NCBI GenBank assembly: GCA_947172415.1
Contig: OX359198.1
Coordinates: 7,482,401-7,546,400, forward strand
Length of the DNA: 64,000 nucleotides
Direction: 5' to 3'
Origin: Chondrosia reniformis
Taxonomy: Eukaryota > Porifera > Demospongiae > Chondrillida > Chondrillidae
In this document: positions 1 through 10,305 of the stretch, one piece after another
How positions within the stretch are numbered: the first letter of the stretch is position 1
Layout of the letters: the number at the start of each line of letters is the position of its first letter
Made by a program: the position numbers and the translations under genes
Notes under the pieces: generated by a model
Seen by the model: only the letters and a program-made list of their open reading frames with translations
The model's database searches: none
What the model was told of the DNA's origin: nothing

Positions 1-522
1 CTAAGGACAAGCCAGCCTCAGAGATAGAGCTAAGGACAAGCCAGCCTCAGAGATAGAGCTAAGGACAAGCCAGCCTCAGAGACAGAGCTAAGGACAAGCC
101 AGCCTCAGAGATAGAGCTAAGGACAAGCCAGCCTCAGAGATAGAGCTAAGGACAAGCCAGCCTCAGAGACAGAGCTAAGGACAAGCCAGCCTCAGAGACA
201 GAGCTAAGGACAAGCCAGCCTCAGAGATAGAGCTAAGGACAAGCCAGCCTCAGAGATAGAGCTAAGGACAAGCCAGCCTCAGAGACAGAGCTAAGGACAA
301 GCCAGCCTCAGAGACAGAGCTAAGGACAAGCCAGCCTCAGAGACAGAGCTAAGGACAAGCCAGCCTCAGAGACAGAGCTAAGGACAAGCCAGCCTCAGAG
401 ACAGAGCTAAGGACAAGCCAGCCTCAGAGATAGAGCTAAGGACAAGCCAGCCTCAGAGATAGAGCTAAGGACAAGCCAGCCTCAGAGATAGAGCTAAGGA
501 CAAGCCAGCCTCAGAGATAGAG
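1..522. repeat. 29-bp minisatellite, 18 copies
   Basis: Eighteen head-to-tail copies of a 29-bp unit beginning ctaaggacaagccagcctca. Copies differ almost only at unit position 25 (T or C, gata versus gaca). The array starts at the window edge, so its true length is unknown. It lies just downstream of the last visible exon of the MAP3K-like gene on the minus strand, so it probably sits in an intron of that gene. Confidence 0.97.
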
Positions 523-638
523 GGCTAGCTGCACAGTAAATGTGCTCTGGGAGATTGCAAGTGATAAGAAACCACAAGTGTCTAACATTGGGAAGCGAGC
601 AGTAGAGATAAATATAAAAGGTAATCTGAAATTGATAC

Positions 639-1598
639 TCAGCACAAGAAATTCACTTTCATCCTCACTGAGGGACTGATTAACACAAGCAATACAGCAT
701 ACGTACCTGTACTGAGTGCAGAGTGGGAGTGGTGGATGGTGCCGGGTGGTAGCCGGGAGGGGGTTCCAGGGGAGGAGGATCATTTTTACGACTGGTTGCA
801 GGAAATGTGACAAATGCACTTTTAATGTCATTCTCAAAAAAGGAGTCACTTGGTACAGGATCGGATTGCAACCTAATTGAGAGGATAGTGACACATAAAG
901 AAGAGGGGAGGGGAGGGGGAGGGGAGGAGAAGAAGGGGGAGGAGGGGAGGAGAGGGAGAGGGGATGGGAGGGGAGGGAGGGGGAGGGAAGGAGGGGGAGG
1001 GGAGAGAGGGGGAGAGAGACTAACCTTTCTGGCCGTGGCGCTGGTCTGTACTGGAAGTAAGATGCCTGAGTGAAAGTGAACGTAAATGTCAGTAGTGATA
1101 CTTAGGATGTAAAGGTTATAGCAGATATCACTGACTTGATTCTGTCGAGGAGATCCATGTGGTGGTGACATTGGGAAAGTTGGAGATAGAGTGGGTGGGG
1201 TGGGAGGGGTCGAGGGGGTGTGAGCCTGCCTGTGATCCATTAGTAGTGTTATTTTCAGCTGAGACTGCAAGCTAGAGTCGTATATTTCAACTGCTTTATC
1301 AATGTCACCTTGACTGAATATGGCTTGAAGCCCCTTTACCTGTAAATGTATATTAATGTAAACCGTGTGACATGAGAGAGAAGATGTACTTACTTCATCA
1401 CTGTAGTAGTACAGATTGAAGTGTTTCCCAAACCGTTCTGACACATATTTCCAGATAACTTGCAGCGTAAGAGGTCTGTCCATCACTACAATTGCCTTTT
1501 CTACTCCATGTTCAAACTTTACACGAACCTGCTGACTGGAGGGCTACACGTGTCAAAGAATTGAACCATCATACAGTGTCCATATATACATACATACA

Positions 1599-1664
<66 letters not shown>

Positions 1665-2190
1665 CATACATACATATATACATACATACATATATACATA
1701 CATACAGTGTCCATACATACATACATATATACAGTGTCCATACATACATACATACAAAAGACGCATACCTTCAGTTGAGGTGTGGGTATGATCTTGAAGG
1801 CTCTACTGTTTCTTCCACGAGCATTGGCCATCAGGTTTTCTCGGATATTAGCTTCCACTAATTCTCTTTCTGGTTCTTCTGAAGTGTAACATTGAAAAGA
1901 CATACAAAAAGAATGATGGTTAGAAATGCTTTATACAAAGCTCTCTTCAGGTTTAGTTCCCCTACAGGCTCTTTTTACAGAATAGGCATATAGCATGTAG
2001 GAAAATGGTATCTTAGATTTTTCATAGACATACACTAGAGAGGTGGTCACACTAGAGAGGTGGTTGCACTAGAGAGGTGGTCACACTAGATCAATATTAA
2101 AATACATATATCGACCAGTATAAGACCTATTGAATGGATAAACAAATGCATCATTCAAAAACACTATTAAAACTTACGAATGAAAGCCAT
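639..2190 (-). CDS. MAP3K2/MAP3K3-like kinase, N-terminal PB1 part (partial gene)
   Basis: Seven exons can be joined in phase: 2178-2190, 1769-1878, 1394-1528, 1136-1339, 1025-1050, 707-872, 639-675 (230 codons so far). The start reads MAFIQEPERELVEANIREN. Residues 42 to about 115 form a PB1 domain opening VRVKFEHGVEK, nearly the opening of MEKK2/MEKK3, and contain an acidic OPCA-type segment, QGDIDKAVEIYD. A Pro/Ser/Thr-rich linker follows with a PPPGYHPAP stretch like the PPPGY of MEKK2/3. In that family PB1 pairs with the PB1 of MEK5 and the kinase domain is at the C-terminus; here it must lie left of position 1. The last exon (SLSEDESEF) is short and its donor is the least certain boundary. 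Family assignment is by remembered sequence similarity; the kinase domain itself is not seen. Confidence 0.8.
898..1018. repeat. Polypurine/polypyrimidine tract filling an intron
   Basis: On the plus strand this is almost pure G and A (runs of ggggaggggaggg). On the coding strand of the MAP3K-like gene it makes the 152-bp intron between the 26-bp exon 5 and exon 6 an almost continuous C/T tract. Such tracts can form triplex or G-quadruplex structures. Confidence 0.9.
1580..1756. repeat. (TACA)n microsatellite in MAP3K-like intron
   Basis: Long run of tacatacata with tatata and cagtgtccata interruptions, inside the intron between exons 2 and 3. Apparent reading frames on both strands here (repeating HTYI or CMYV) are products of the repeat. 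Confidence 0.95.
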
Positions 2191-2474
2191 TTCTGAAGAG
2201 CAATCTTGTCTGTAGAGAACTCGACAGGTCAAACGACTCGATCAGACTCTTCGTATTTCGTCGTAGATAGTATTTTACTTACATAAATGACTGTTTAATA
2301 ACCAGATGTGTCGAAATTCATTACAAACAAACTCTTGATAATGACAATAGACTAGAAACGTTAACTTCTATCATAAGACGCCCACAGCCTTTTCACGGCC
2401 ATTTTGATCACGTTCATTAGCCAACATACCGGAAGCTGATTACTTTTGTTGAAAAAAAAAAAAACATAAAAAAG
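2191..2474. other. Intergenic: MAP3K-like promoter side
   Basis: A 284-bp stretch between the MAP3K-like start codon (2190, minus strand) and the tRNA gene. It should hold the MAP3K-like promoter and 5' UTR. No clear TATA box or other element was seen. Confidence 0.4.
2448..2473 (-). terminator. RNA polymerase III terminator of tRNA-Lys
   Basis: Immediately 3' of the tRNA on the minus strand the sequence is cgctttttt followed shortly by a run of twelve or more T. Runs of four or more T on the coding strand stop RNA polymerase III. Confidence 0.8.
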
Positions 2475-2547
2475 CGCCCGATAAGGGACTCGAACCCTTG
2501 ACCCTCAGGTTAAAAGCCTGATGCTCTACCAACTGAGCTAACCGGGC
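2475..2547 (-). tRNA. tRNA-Lys, anticodon TTT
   Basis: A 73-nt cloverleaf read on the minus strand. The 7-bp acceptor stem pairs GCCCGGT with ATCGGGC, with discriminator base G. The D arm TTAGCTCAGTTGGTAGAGC holds the A box, the anticodon stem-loop has CTTTTAA (anticodon TTT), and the T arm has GGTTCGAGTCCC (B box). There is no intron and CCA is not encoded, as expected for a eukaryotic nuclear tRNA. It closely resembles animal tRNA-Lys(UUU). Confidence 0.97.
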
Positions 2548-2861
2548 TCTGGTTAATATCGCTAAGCATAGCCTATATATACTATTGCACTGTCTGCTAC
2601 AAAACTGATTGTTAAGGGTACGCCTAACTTTTCCAGTACGTGATGACTGACAATACATTGCATGATGCGCGTAGCGGACTAATGAATCCACTTTGAGATT
2701 ATCGAGCGCTCATTCTTACTATGTTTGTGTCTACAACTTGTCAAGTGAAATAATAACTACACAGATAATTTATACATCCAAAAGTTTGATTTTAGTTCGA
2801 AAAATGTAATATTTTACAAATACTGAATTAACACTCGAGGTTTTCTTATTTAACAGTCAAA

Positions 2862-5800
2862 TCATTTCTTTTTCTTTTTTAATTCTTTCCTTTCATTTTC
2901 CAATCTTTTCTTTTCCTCCTTCCGAGCCTTCTCGTACTCCTTCTTTAAAGATTTGACTTCCTTTTTAAGGACTGTCATGTCATCTTTACTTAATGCCAAA
3001 GCCTAACATTAACAAATAATCATGTAATTCACAGGTCTACATTATATATACTATTTATAGTTGTAAGTTGATTGACATGCAAACCCATCATTACATATAC
3101 ACCTACTTTTAACTTTCCTGTATCCAAATCAATCAACTGCTTTCCAGTTAAGTTCTTTTCTCTAACAGAATTGGCATACGTCTCTAGATGGACTGACTCA
3201 AACCATTTTGCAACCTGATCAGACGACCACTCCGGGATTTGTGACAAGGGCAGACCAGTTGAGTCCATGTGGTCACTCCGACGCATATCCAGTGAGTCAC
3301 TAGATCCATGGACATTTGTATCTGCAAGTAGATCCCATAATTATCAACAGCATGATGATCACATGACAATCATGTGATAGTCACATGGTGACCAGCTGAC
3401 CTTTTGAGCTGGCTGGTCTAGACCTAGAAGGGGTAGACCCTCCACTAATTGATCCATCAGTTACCTCGGTAACCTTGTCCTCTTTAATGTGGTCTCCAGA
3501 CTGAGATTTCTTCATGGGTTTGGTAGGAATGGGAGGCATCACTCGGGGACCCAGATTCAAGGGGACACGCCTCCCTATACTGCCATTCCCCTCCCCATCC
3601 AAAAGATCTTCTGCGGACTTGGCTCTAAGCAGTCCCTCTTTGGGCTTGGGCAACACTGCCGGAGGGCCTATCAGACCATGGGAGTGCTTCCGACCATGCT
3701 TTGGCTCAAACTACACACGCAGAGAGAGAGACACCTCATTTTATATCAAAGTGCTGGAATGGGAGCATGGTGACACTATTACTTACACTCAGATGAGATC
3801 TCTCCTCTTCCACAACCTCAAGCTTCACTGGAACAAGCTCGTGACCAACCTTTCCAGAAGACTTCATCTGCAAGTGTTCCCGTGAAGGTACCCTTCTCAT
3901 TCTGTTCCTGTTTGCACTGAGCTTTGCCTTCTCAAAGTGTGTGCTAAATGTTTCAGTTCTCCTTGAAATTGCTTCAAAATCTGACACAAGATAAGACAAT
4001 AGTAGAATCATTAATGGATTGAAATTAATACCAGTTCTCCACAGTATCTTCAGTTCCAGGTAGGCCTGACCTGATGGGCACCCTTCTGGTAGAGTACTAA
4101 AACAATAGCAATTCCTAACCTTCAAAATTTATCTCTTCTTCTTGTTCTTCTTGTTCTTCTTCTCCTCCATTGGCTTCTTCTAGATCTTTCTCTTGACTCT
4201 CAACTGATGTCTCAAGGAAATCCAGTTGTGTCCCACTGACAGTGACCTCTACTTTGGGAGGCTTCTGACGAGGTCTTGGGATCGGCTTGGGTGGGACCTT
4301 GGGTGACTCCTCCCGGCCCACTGCAGTGGGAGTGTCACTCTCCTCTATCTCATTAGGACCTGCTGGCTCATGCTTTCTCTGGGCACTCCTGGGGCGGGGC
4401 ACTGGAGATACCTTTCCAGACTGGGATAGGTTGGCCTTCAGTTCGGCCTTCAGTTCTGAATTCTCTCTTTCAGCAACCTTAGCATGCTCCGAGACACTCT
4501 GAAGCTGGTCCTTCAAGGTCTCTATCTACAAGTACAATAGGCATGGTGAACCTTTATTACTCCTCACACTGACATGCACTAATCCTAGTACTTGCACTAG
4601 CAGTGTATGAATGTGCCTGACCAACCTCCTCCTGAAGACTTTCAAGTTCAGACTTGTCAGTCGACTCTTTAACTTCAGCAGGAAGTGACTCCTTTTCAAC
4701 ATTATTTACATCCTGGCTCTCAATTGGCTTCTTTGTAACAACCTCATCTCTCTCCTTGATTGCGTCATCTCTTTCCCTGATTGCATCATCTCTCTCCTTG
4801 ATTGCATCATTTCTTTCTCTGATTGCTTCATCTCTCTCCTTCATTGTATCTTCTCTCTCCTTAATTGTCTCATCTCTCTCCTTGATTGCTTCATCTCTCT
4901 CCTTGATTGCTTCATCTCTCTCCTTAATTGCTTCATCTCTCTCCTTGATTGCTTCATCTCTCTCCTTGATTGCTTCATCTCTATCCTTGATTACCTCATC
5001 TCTCTCCTTGATTGCTTCATCTTGTTCATTGATTGCTTCATCTCTCTCCTTGACTGCCTCATCTTGCTCATTGATTGCTTCATCTTCTTCAGTAGATTGA
5101 GCCCCCTTGTGATCAGCAGTGTCTTGTCCGCCAGCTGTTCCCTCAAGTTGACTAATAAGTGTATCTTTCTCTTGGACTGTCTCCTTTAACACTGCAATGA
5201 GTTGCTCTGCCTCTTGGAGTTTGGGGAGAGCTTCAGTAAGACCACGTGTCAGGTCTGTTATCCGCAAATCCTTTTCCTGTAAAAGTGCATCATGTTTTTG
5301 AGATCTATTTTCTGCACTTTCAACTCCCTCAGTCTCCTTGGAAATGGTCGTCATGGTATCCACTTTTGTCTGCAGCTCTTTACTGTGCTGTTTCTGTTGT
5401 TCCAATTCTGATTTCAACTCAGTCAGTTGTGATGAGAGCACTGTCACCTCACTTGACTAGAAAACAGTAGTTGCAAAACATCAGAGCCAACATGAGTCAC
5501 ATGGAGAGGGGTGGGGTAGCATGGAGAGGGGTGGGGTAGCATGGAGAGGGGTGGGGTAGCATGGAGAGGGGTGGGGTAGCATGGAGAGGGGTGGGGTAGC
5601 ATGGAGAGGGGTGGGGTAGCATGGAGAGGGGTGGGGTAGCATGGAGAGGGGTGGGGAGGGTACGATACTGAGTGTAAGACAAATATAAAGCTGACCTTCT
5701 CTTGAAGAGTCTGTAGCATTGCATGCTGGTGATCCCGCTCATTTAAGATATTCTTTAACTGAGACTTTAGTGTATCTAGTTCCTCATTCAACTCTGCTTG

Positions 5801-7022
5801 CACCTCGGCAGCCTGGGGGGTGGGGAGGGGAAGTAGAGCAGTAGAAATAGCACAAAACTGGGCAGAACAGGACTAGTTCAAACAAACTACAAAATAGGGG
5901 ACAATTACCATCTGATACTGGCAGGACACTGCCATCTCCTCACTACAACTCTGTGGATCAGATCTACTGTACAAGAGCTACTAGATATGCCAAGTGTTAT
6001 AAAGCCAATATTCTACACTTGCTTTAGGCAAATCAACAGTTCTGTGCACTTATTGGCTGAACATTCCTTATTTATATACAGTGCATTTACACCTTGGAGG
6101 GTGCTAATAATTAAAGGGATTTACTCTTTCTTAACCTACCTTGTTAAGTGAAATTGAAGTTACTTTCTCTCTCTCCTCCAGTTCACCTTGCATCTACAAG
6201 ATATAGGTGATACACACTCTACATAGTCACCTCTCCACCAGATATGAAAAAGGTTTACTTTAATTTTGTAGTCTTCCAGCTCCTTACTCGTCTGATCTCT
6301 CTCTTCTCTGAGTGAAGCATTCTCCATCATCAGTTGTTCCACTCGAGACACGGACATCTACCAGTACCACAGCCAATACAATCAGCCAATACCATAGTAA
6401 TAATACAGTAATACCCTATGACTAGCTAACTATATAAATTCTTACAGAATACTCCATCAAATCCTCAGTGAGGCGTGCCCACCTTTCCATGATCGATCAA
6501 CTCTGAGATTTAATGCCATAAAGCTCTGTGAGCTGAAATAGCTTGAAAATGGCTTCAGATTGAAATGCATTATCACAAATGCCTTTATATGGCAAATGTT
6601 TTAAAACAAATACTTTAATAGCTAGTTGTAAGTTCAAATCTCTATATATGTAATACACCTCAGGTAACCATGGAGACCAACTGATATGACCATGGCATAT
6701 ACAAAGAGTTCAGATGTCATATTGCCTAATCAATTTCCTAGTACTCTATACACGACACTGTGTTGTGGTATGTACGTACCTCTTTCAAAGTGGTCAAGTC
6801 TTGAGTGACTGCCTGCGGTGCCTTCAATGTAGCAGACATAGATCTTCCAATCTTCAGTCGAACAGTTTTCCCAGTTGACTGATTGATGGCTCTTGCTGCT
6901 TCCTGTGTGCTGACATTGAGCAGTGATCTCCCATTGACCTCAGCCACCAAGTCTCCCTGCTGTATCCTGCAGTGGTAACCATGGCAACCATGTACTTGAA
7001 GGATATCTCATGTCCAATAATG

Positions 7023-7060
<38 letters not shown>

Positions 7061-8565
7061 CTTCCATCCTTGTCTACTGCGCCTTGAGGTAGGACTTCAT
7101 CGATGAAGGGACCCAAGACTGTCTGTTTGACTTGAGGTCCCGTCTCAACCTTATCCACTTTAATGACAACACCGACACCTCCTGACATGCCCACTTTGTG
7201 AAAGAAATAAGAGTAACAAATAAGAGCCCCTCAGTCAAGTGACATTCTAAGAGCCCCCAGCCGGGTGACACTCTAAGAGCCCCTCAGCCGGGTGACACTC
7301 TAAGAGCTCCTCAGCCGGGTGACACTCTAAGAGCCCCTCAGCCGGGTGACACTCTAAGAGCCCTCAGCCGGGTGACACTCTAAGAGCCCCTCAGCTGGGT
7401 GACACTCTAAGAGCCCCTCAGCCAGGTGACACTCTAAGAGCCCCTCAGCCGGGTGACACTCTAAGAGCCCCTCAGCCGGGTGACACTCTAAGAGCCCCTC
7501 AGCCGGGTGACACTCTAAGAGCTCCTCAGTTGCACAAGTTTCAAACCTTTCTGAAGTTCAATGCTAAAGAATTCCATGTCGGCAGCCACTTGTTCAGCAG
7601 ATGGTCCAGTCGGTGGATCCGGGAGCCTCCTCTTTGGCTCCTTCTCACTAGTTGAAGGTGCTCGAATGCGACCTTGTGATGGAGGATCCAAAGTCTTTGT
7701 GTGCTCAAAGCTAGCAGACTTGGAGAGGGGGAGCTTGGGACTGAGATCTTCAGCCTTCTGAAACCTTCTCAGCTTGTCTTTCACATTGCCCCCAGTGTCT
7801 ATCTCTTTCTTTGGCTGGTCATCTAAAGGTCAAAGTACAATTATTACAACCCTATGGCTTCAGCCATGTCCCTGGAGCCGTACCTGAGCTGGTGGACGGG
7901 GTCCTCCTCGTACTAGCATAGGGGGGTGGGGGGGTTGGACTGATCTTCGGGGTAGAGCCAGTAGGGCTGGTAGAGTGGGCGGGGCTTACAGGGGGTGGAG
8001 TAGGAGTATATTTGTGGGTTGGGTTTGGAGGGGGTGGAGCCTGTCTCTTTGGCGACAGAGGTCCTGGAGAACCCGGGGGTGCTACAGAGTCTGCCTTGTG
8101 TACGACAGAGTCATTCTGAACATGTGTTCCTCTGCCGGTCTCTCCCTTATCAGATGTCTGGAGAGGTGATAGTGGGGGCTTCTTGTTGGCAATAGGGACA
8201 GTAGAACGGAGCCTCTTCCCCCAGGGTGTGTCATTGTCCTGTCCCGTGGCTGCATCACTCTTAACTGGAGGTGACTTGCTGGCTGTGGGATTAGTACCAA
8301 CTCGGCCCCTGAACTGAGCACTCCCATCACCCTTTGGGGCAGGGGAGGCAACTGTGGCCATTCTAGGTCGTGGAACTGGAGCATCATCAGGAACACTATA
8401 CAATGGAGAGATCTCACTACATCGGACAGGTGTACCTATACTAGTGCACTGGCGGTACCTATGGTCTCCCTCCCCCGGCCTGGGGCTGGGGCGGGGCTTG
8501 GGCTTGGGCTTCGGAGCTGTAGGTGGTGTGTGCTTGGTTGGTGTTGCCATGGCAACTATAGGCTG
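2862..8565 (-). CDS. Neurabin-like scaffold protein (PDZ, coiled coil, SAM)
   Basis: Thirteen exons join in phase: 7884-8565, 7547-7822, 7061-7193, 6780-6966, 6259-6357, 6140-6193, 5696-5812, 4626-5456, 4120-4525, 3787-3980, 3401-3710, 3107-3321, 2862-3002. Together they give 1,215 codons including the stop; the first in-frame ATG is at 8550. Order of parts: a Pro/Ser-rich head (PKPKPKPRPSPRPG, PPPPNP); FFSIELQK just before a PDZ domain (loop GVGVVIKV, then VLPQGAVDKDGR and QQGDLVAEVNGRSL); a long coiled coil including tandem DEAIKER heptads; a Pro/Lys-rich region; a SAM domain (IPEWSSDQVAKWFESVHLE, LTGKQLIDLDTGKLK); and a lysine-rich C-terminal helix (EYEKARKEEKKRLENERKE). Vertebrate neurabin has the same order, the same SSDxSLDM patch before SAM and the same helix after it. 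Neurabins bind F-actin and protein phosphatase 1. I see no clear RVxF phosphatase motif here. An upstream first exon is possible at 10120-10161. Confidence 0.85.
4735..5090 (-). repeat. Coding 21-bp repeat: DEAIKER heptads
   Basis: Inside the 831-bp neurabin exon the 7-residue unit DEAIKER (variants DEAINEQ, DDAIRER, DETIKER) repeats about 17 times. It is both a minisatellite in DNA and a near-perfect heptad coiled coil in protein. Unit number is likely to vary between individuals without breaking the frame. Confidence 0.9.
5501..5658. repeat. 20-bp minisatellite, about 8 copies, in neurabin intron
   Basis: Unit atggagaggggtggggtagc, nearly identical copies, in the intron between the exons at 5696-5812 and 4626-5456. 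Confidence 0.95.
6446..6490 (-). other. Candidate alternative exon of the neurabin gene
   Basis: Coding-like stretch MERWARLTEDLMEYS ending in a good donor (gtaaga), in phase with the next exon at 6357 (MSVSRVEQLMMEN). Joined to the upstream PDZ exon (phase 0 end at 6780) through the best acceptor, at about 6532, it reads LTELYGIKSQS and stops. So it either begins an alternative shorter transcript (PDZ-less, from the ATG at 6490) or ends a short PDZ-only form. The main model skips it. Confidence 0.35.
7021..7058. repeat. (CA)n microsatellite in neurabin PDZ intron
   Basis: About 17 CA units immediately downstream of the donor of the first PDZ exon (7061) on the minus strand. Confidence 0.95.
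7223..7529. repeat. 27-bp minisatellite, about 11 copies, in neurabin intron
   Basis: Unit of 27 bp beginning gagcccctcagccgggtgac. It fills nearly the whole intron between the exons at 7547-7822 and 7061-7193. Confidence 0.95.
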
Positions 8566-10119
8566 CTGAAAATATATTTACAAAATACTTCAATAAATGT
8601 GAAAAAGAATTAGTTTTTGAAAGAATGGTCTCAATCAAGCAGTCTTTGCCTAGAGATAGTAGAGAGAGAGAGTGATAAAATTCATTAAGTTGTTACCATG
8701 GTTACATACATGCTTTATGCATTCTTAAAACAGACACCAAGCTACCTACATGTGATATATAGAAGCCATAGTTTGGCATTTACAACTAAACACTAGTAAT
8801 GCATCACTTTATGCTAGAACACTAGTCACTGTGGTTGACAACCGTTTTACTGGTGTAGCGTACATTAAATCTTGTTCAGTATAACGCAATCAAATGGTTT
8901 TAATCACGAAATGCTTGTGGTTCATGGGAACAGTGTGTAGGAAGTCGGCCCATTCTCTCTGATACCAGAAACAATAACTTTCCTGGAGGCAGTCCTTTAC
9001 ACATGGCCACAAAATGGAAATGAAGCCAGTCAAGTTGTGCAACTCTACAAATCTGGCTTCACTATTAGTAAGCAGCTAATGATCTTGTATAGGCCTATAG
9101 CAGAGTGCCTTTACAAGCCCAGGCTCTTATTAGTACCCTAAGCTCCCATATGTAAGGCACATGACAGTCACATGATAAACACATGACAGTCACATGACAC
9201 TTTGTCTTGTTGTGCACTTCCTACAAGATAAGAATGAAATGTGATACTCCAATTAAGTTGGTCCAATAATCAAATTAATTACAAATTTATAAACTTTAGT
9301 CATGTCACCTATAAAAACTATTAAAACAGAGAGTGAATCCCTGTAATTAGGAGATGTGGAGCTGTGATGATTATATCAGAACCACAGACCTGTGATGAAC
9401 TAGACTAAACATATTTATCATGCCATTCATTCAAAATGGCAGCTAGCCTAATGTCCTACACAAACTAGCTGAAGGCACTGCTTCAAAGGACCCGAAAACC
9501 GCTTAATAACGCGTTCATGTCACTGATGGCACGAGTCAACTGCCAACACATCTATTAGCACAGTAATTAGCAAATTACATTTTCAACTTTACCAGCCACG
9601 TAGATTAAATCAACTCAGTCATAATCTCCAGATAAGGGCGATACCGCCGAGATACCTTGTCAGTACACTCAGAACCTTGTTCAAATTACTGTAATTACGA
9701 ACAGCTGTAACGTGAATACAATCCAGATTTAGTATCCATAATCCTTCTCATTACAGAAACAATTTACTCTAATTAATGGTACACCGGGCCCACGCTAGCT
9801 GTACCCGAACTGTTCGACGGTAGTACAGTTGACACGAAACACCATAAAATTGACAAACACCGTACGCCTTGTCACTTACAAATCTCCTTACATACGAGCA
9901 CAGATTGACTTCTTGTAGCAGATTGGACGGGCCAGGTTCAGCCGGAATAGATCAAGCTGCCATAATTGGTCAGACAGCAGACATTTCTATATTTGCGATT
10001 TCAAGAGATTATTGCCAAAAACGTATTTACAACACTGCAGATAGTAGCGTCCCTTTAACTATGAATATAATTATGGGTAATGAATTCCGCTTTTGAGGGT
10101 TTTCAAAAGTTGATGATAC
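8566..10119. other. Probable first intron or upstream region of neurabin
   Basis: No convincing coding exon seen on either strand. The sequence is mostly AT-rich and unique. It includes a short direct repeat of cacatgacagtcacatgac-type motifs near 9165-9200. If the candidate first exon at 10120-10161 is real, this is intron 1. Confidence 0.4.
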
Positions 10120-10161
10120 TTGTAATTCAGAATTAGTTCTGTACCGACGGAAAGGAGTCAT
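10120..10161 (-). other. Candidate first coding exon of neurabin
   Basis: ATG at 10161 opens 14 codons (MTPFRRYRTNSELQ) ending in phase 0 at a usable donor (CAA|gtatca). The 8565 acceptor (ttttcag) starts in phase 0 and reads QPIVAMATP, so the two would join cleanly. The exon is short and the donor not strong, so this is only a candidate. Confidence 0.35.
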
Positions 10162-10305
10162 ATCGTAACGTTCATAAACTCTCTCTCTACTAGAGGAGAA
10201 GTCTAAGGGAGTCGACAAGCTTAAATATATTGTTTGTTGTTTAACTGAAAGGAGATACTTTGAGCGGAAGCCGAGCGCACTACAGCGGACCCAACCCAGA
10301 CCAGT
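10162..10305. promoter_or_regulatory. Possible bidirectional promoter, neurabin / Frizzled
   Basis: If the neurabin first exon is right, 144 bp separate its ATG (minus) from the Frizzled ATG (plus), so the two genes would share a promoter. No TATA box was seen. The stretch just before the Frizzled ATG is GC-richer (agcggaagccgagcgc). Confidence 0.35.

Noticed and set aside
1-522. CRISPR-like array
   Set aside because: Direct repeats follow one another without unique spacers, in animal nuclear DNA; it is a minisatellite. The same holds for the other 17-44-bp arrays.
807-1073. Glu/Gly/Arg-rich frame on the plus strand
   Set aside because: It translates the polypurine tract of a MAP3K-like intron and is compositional only.
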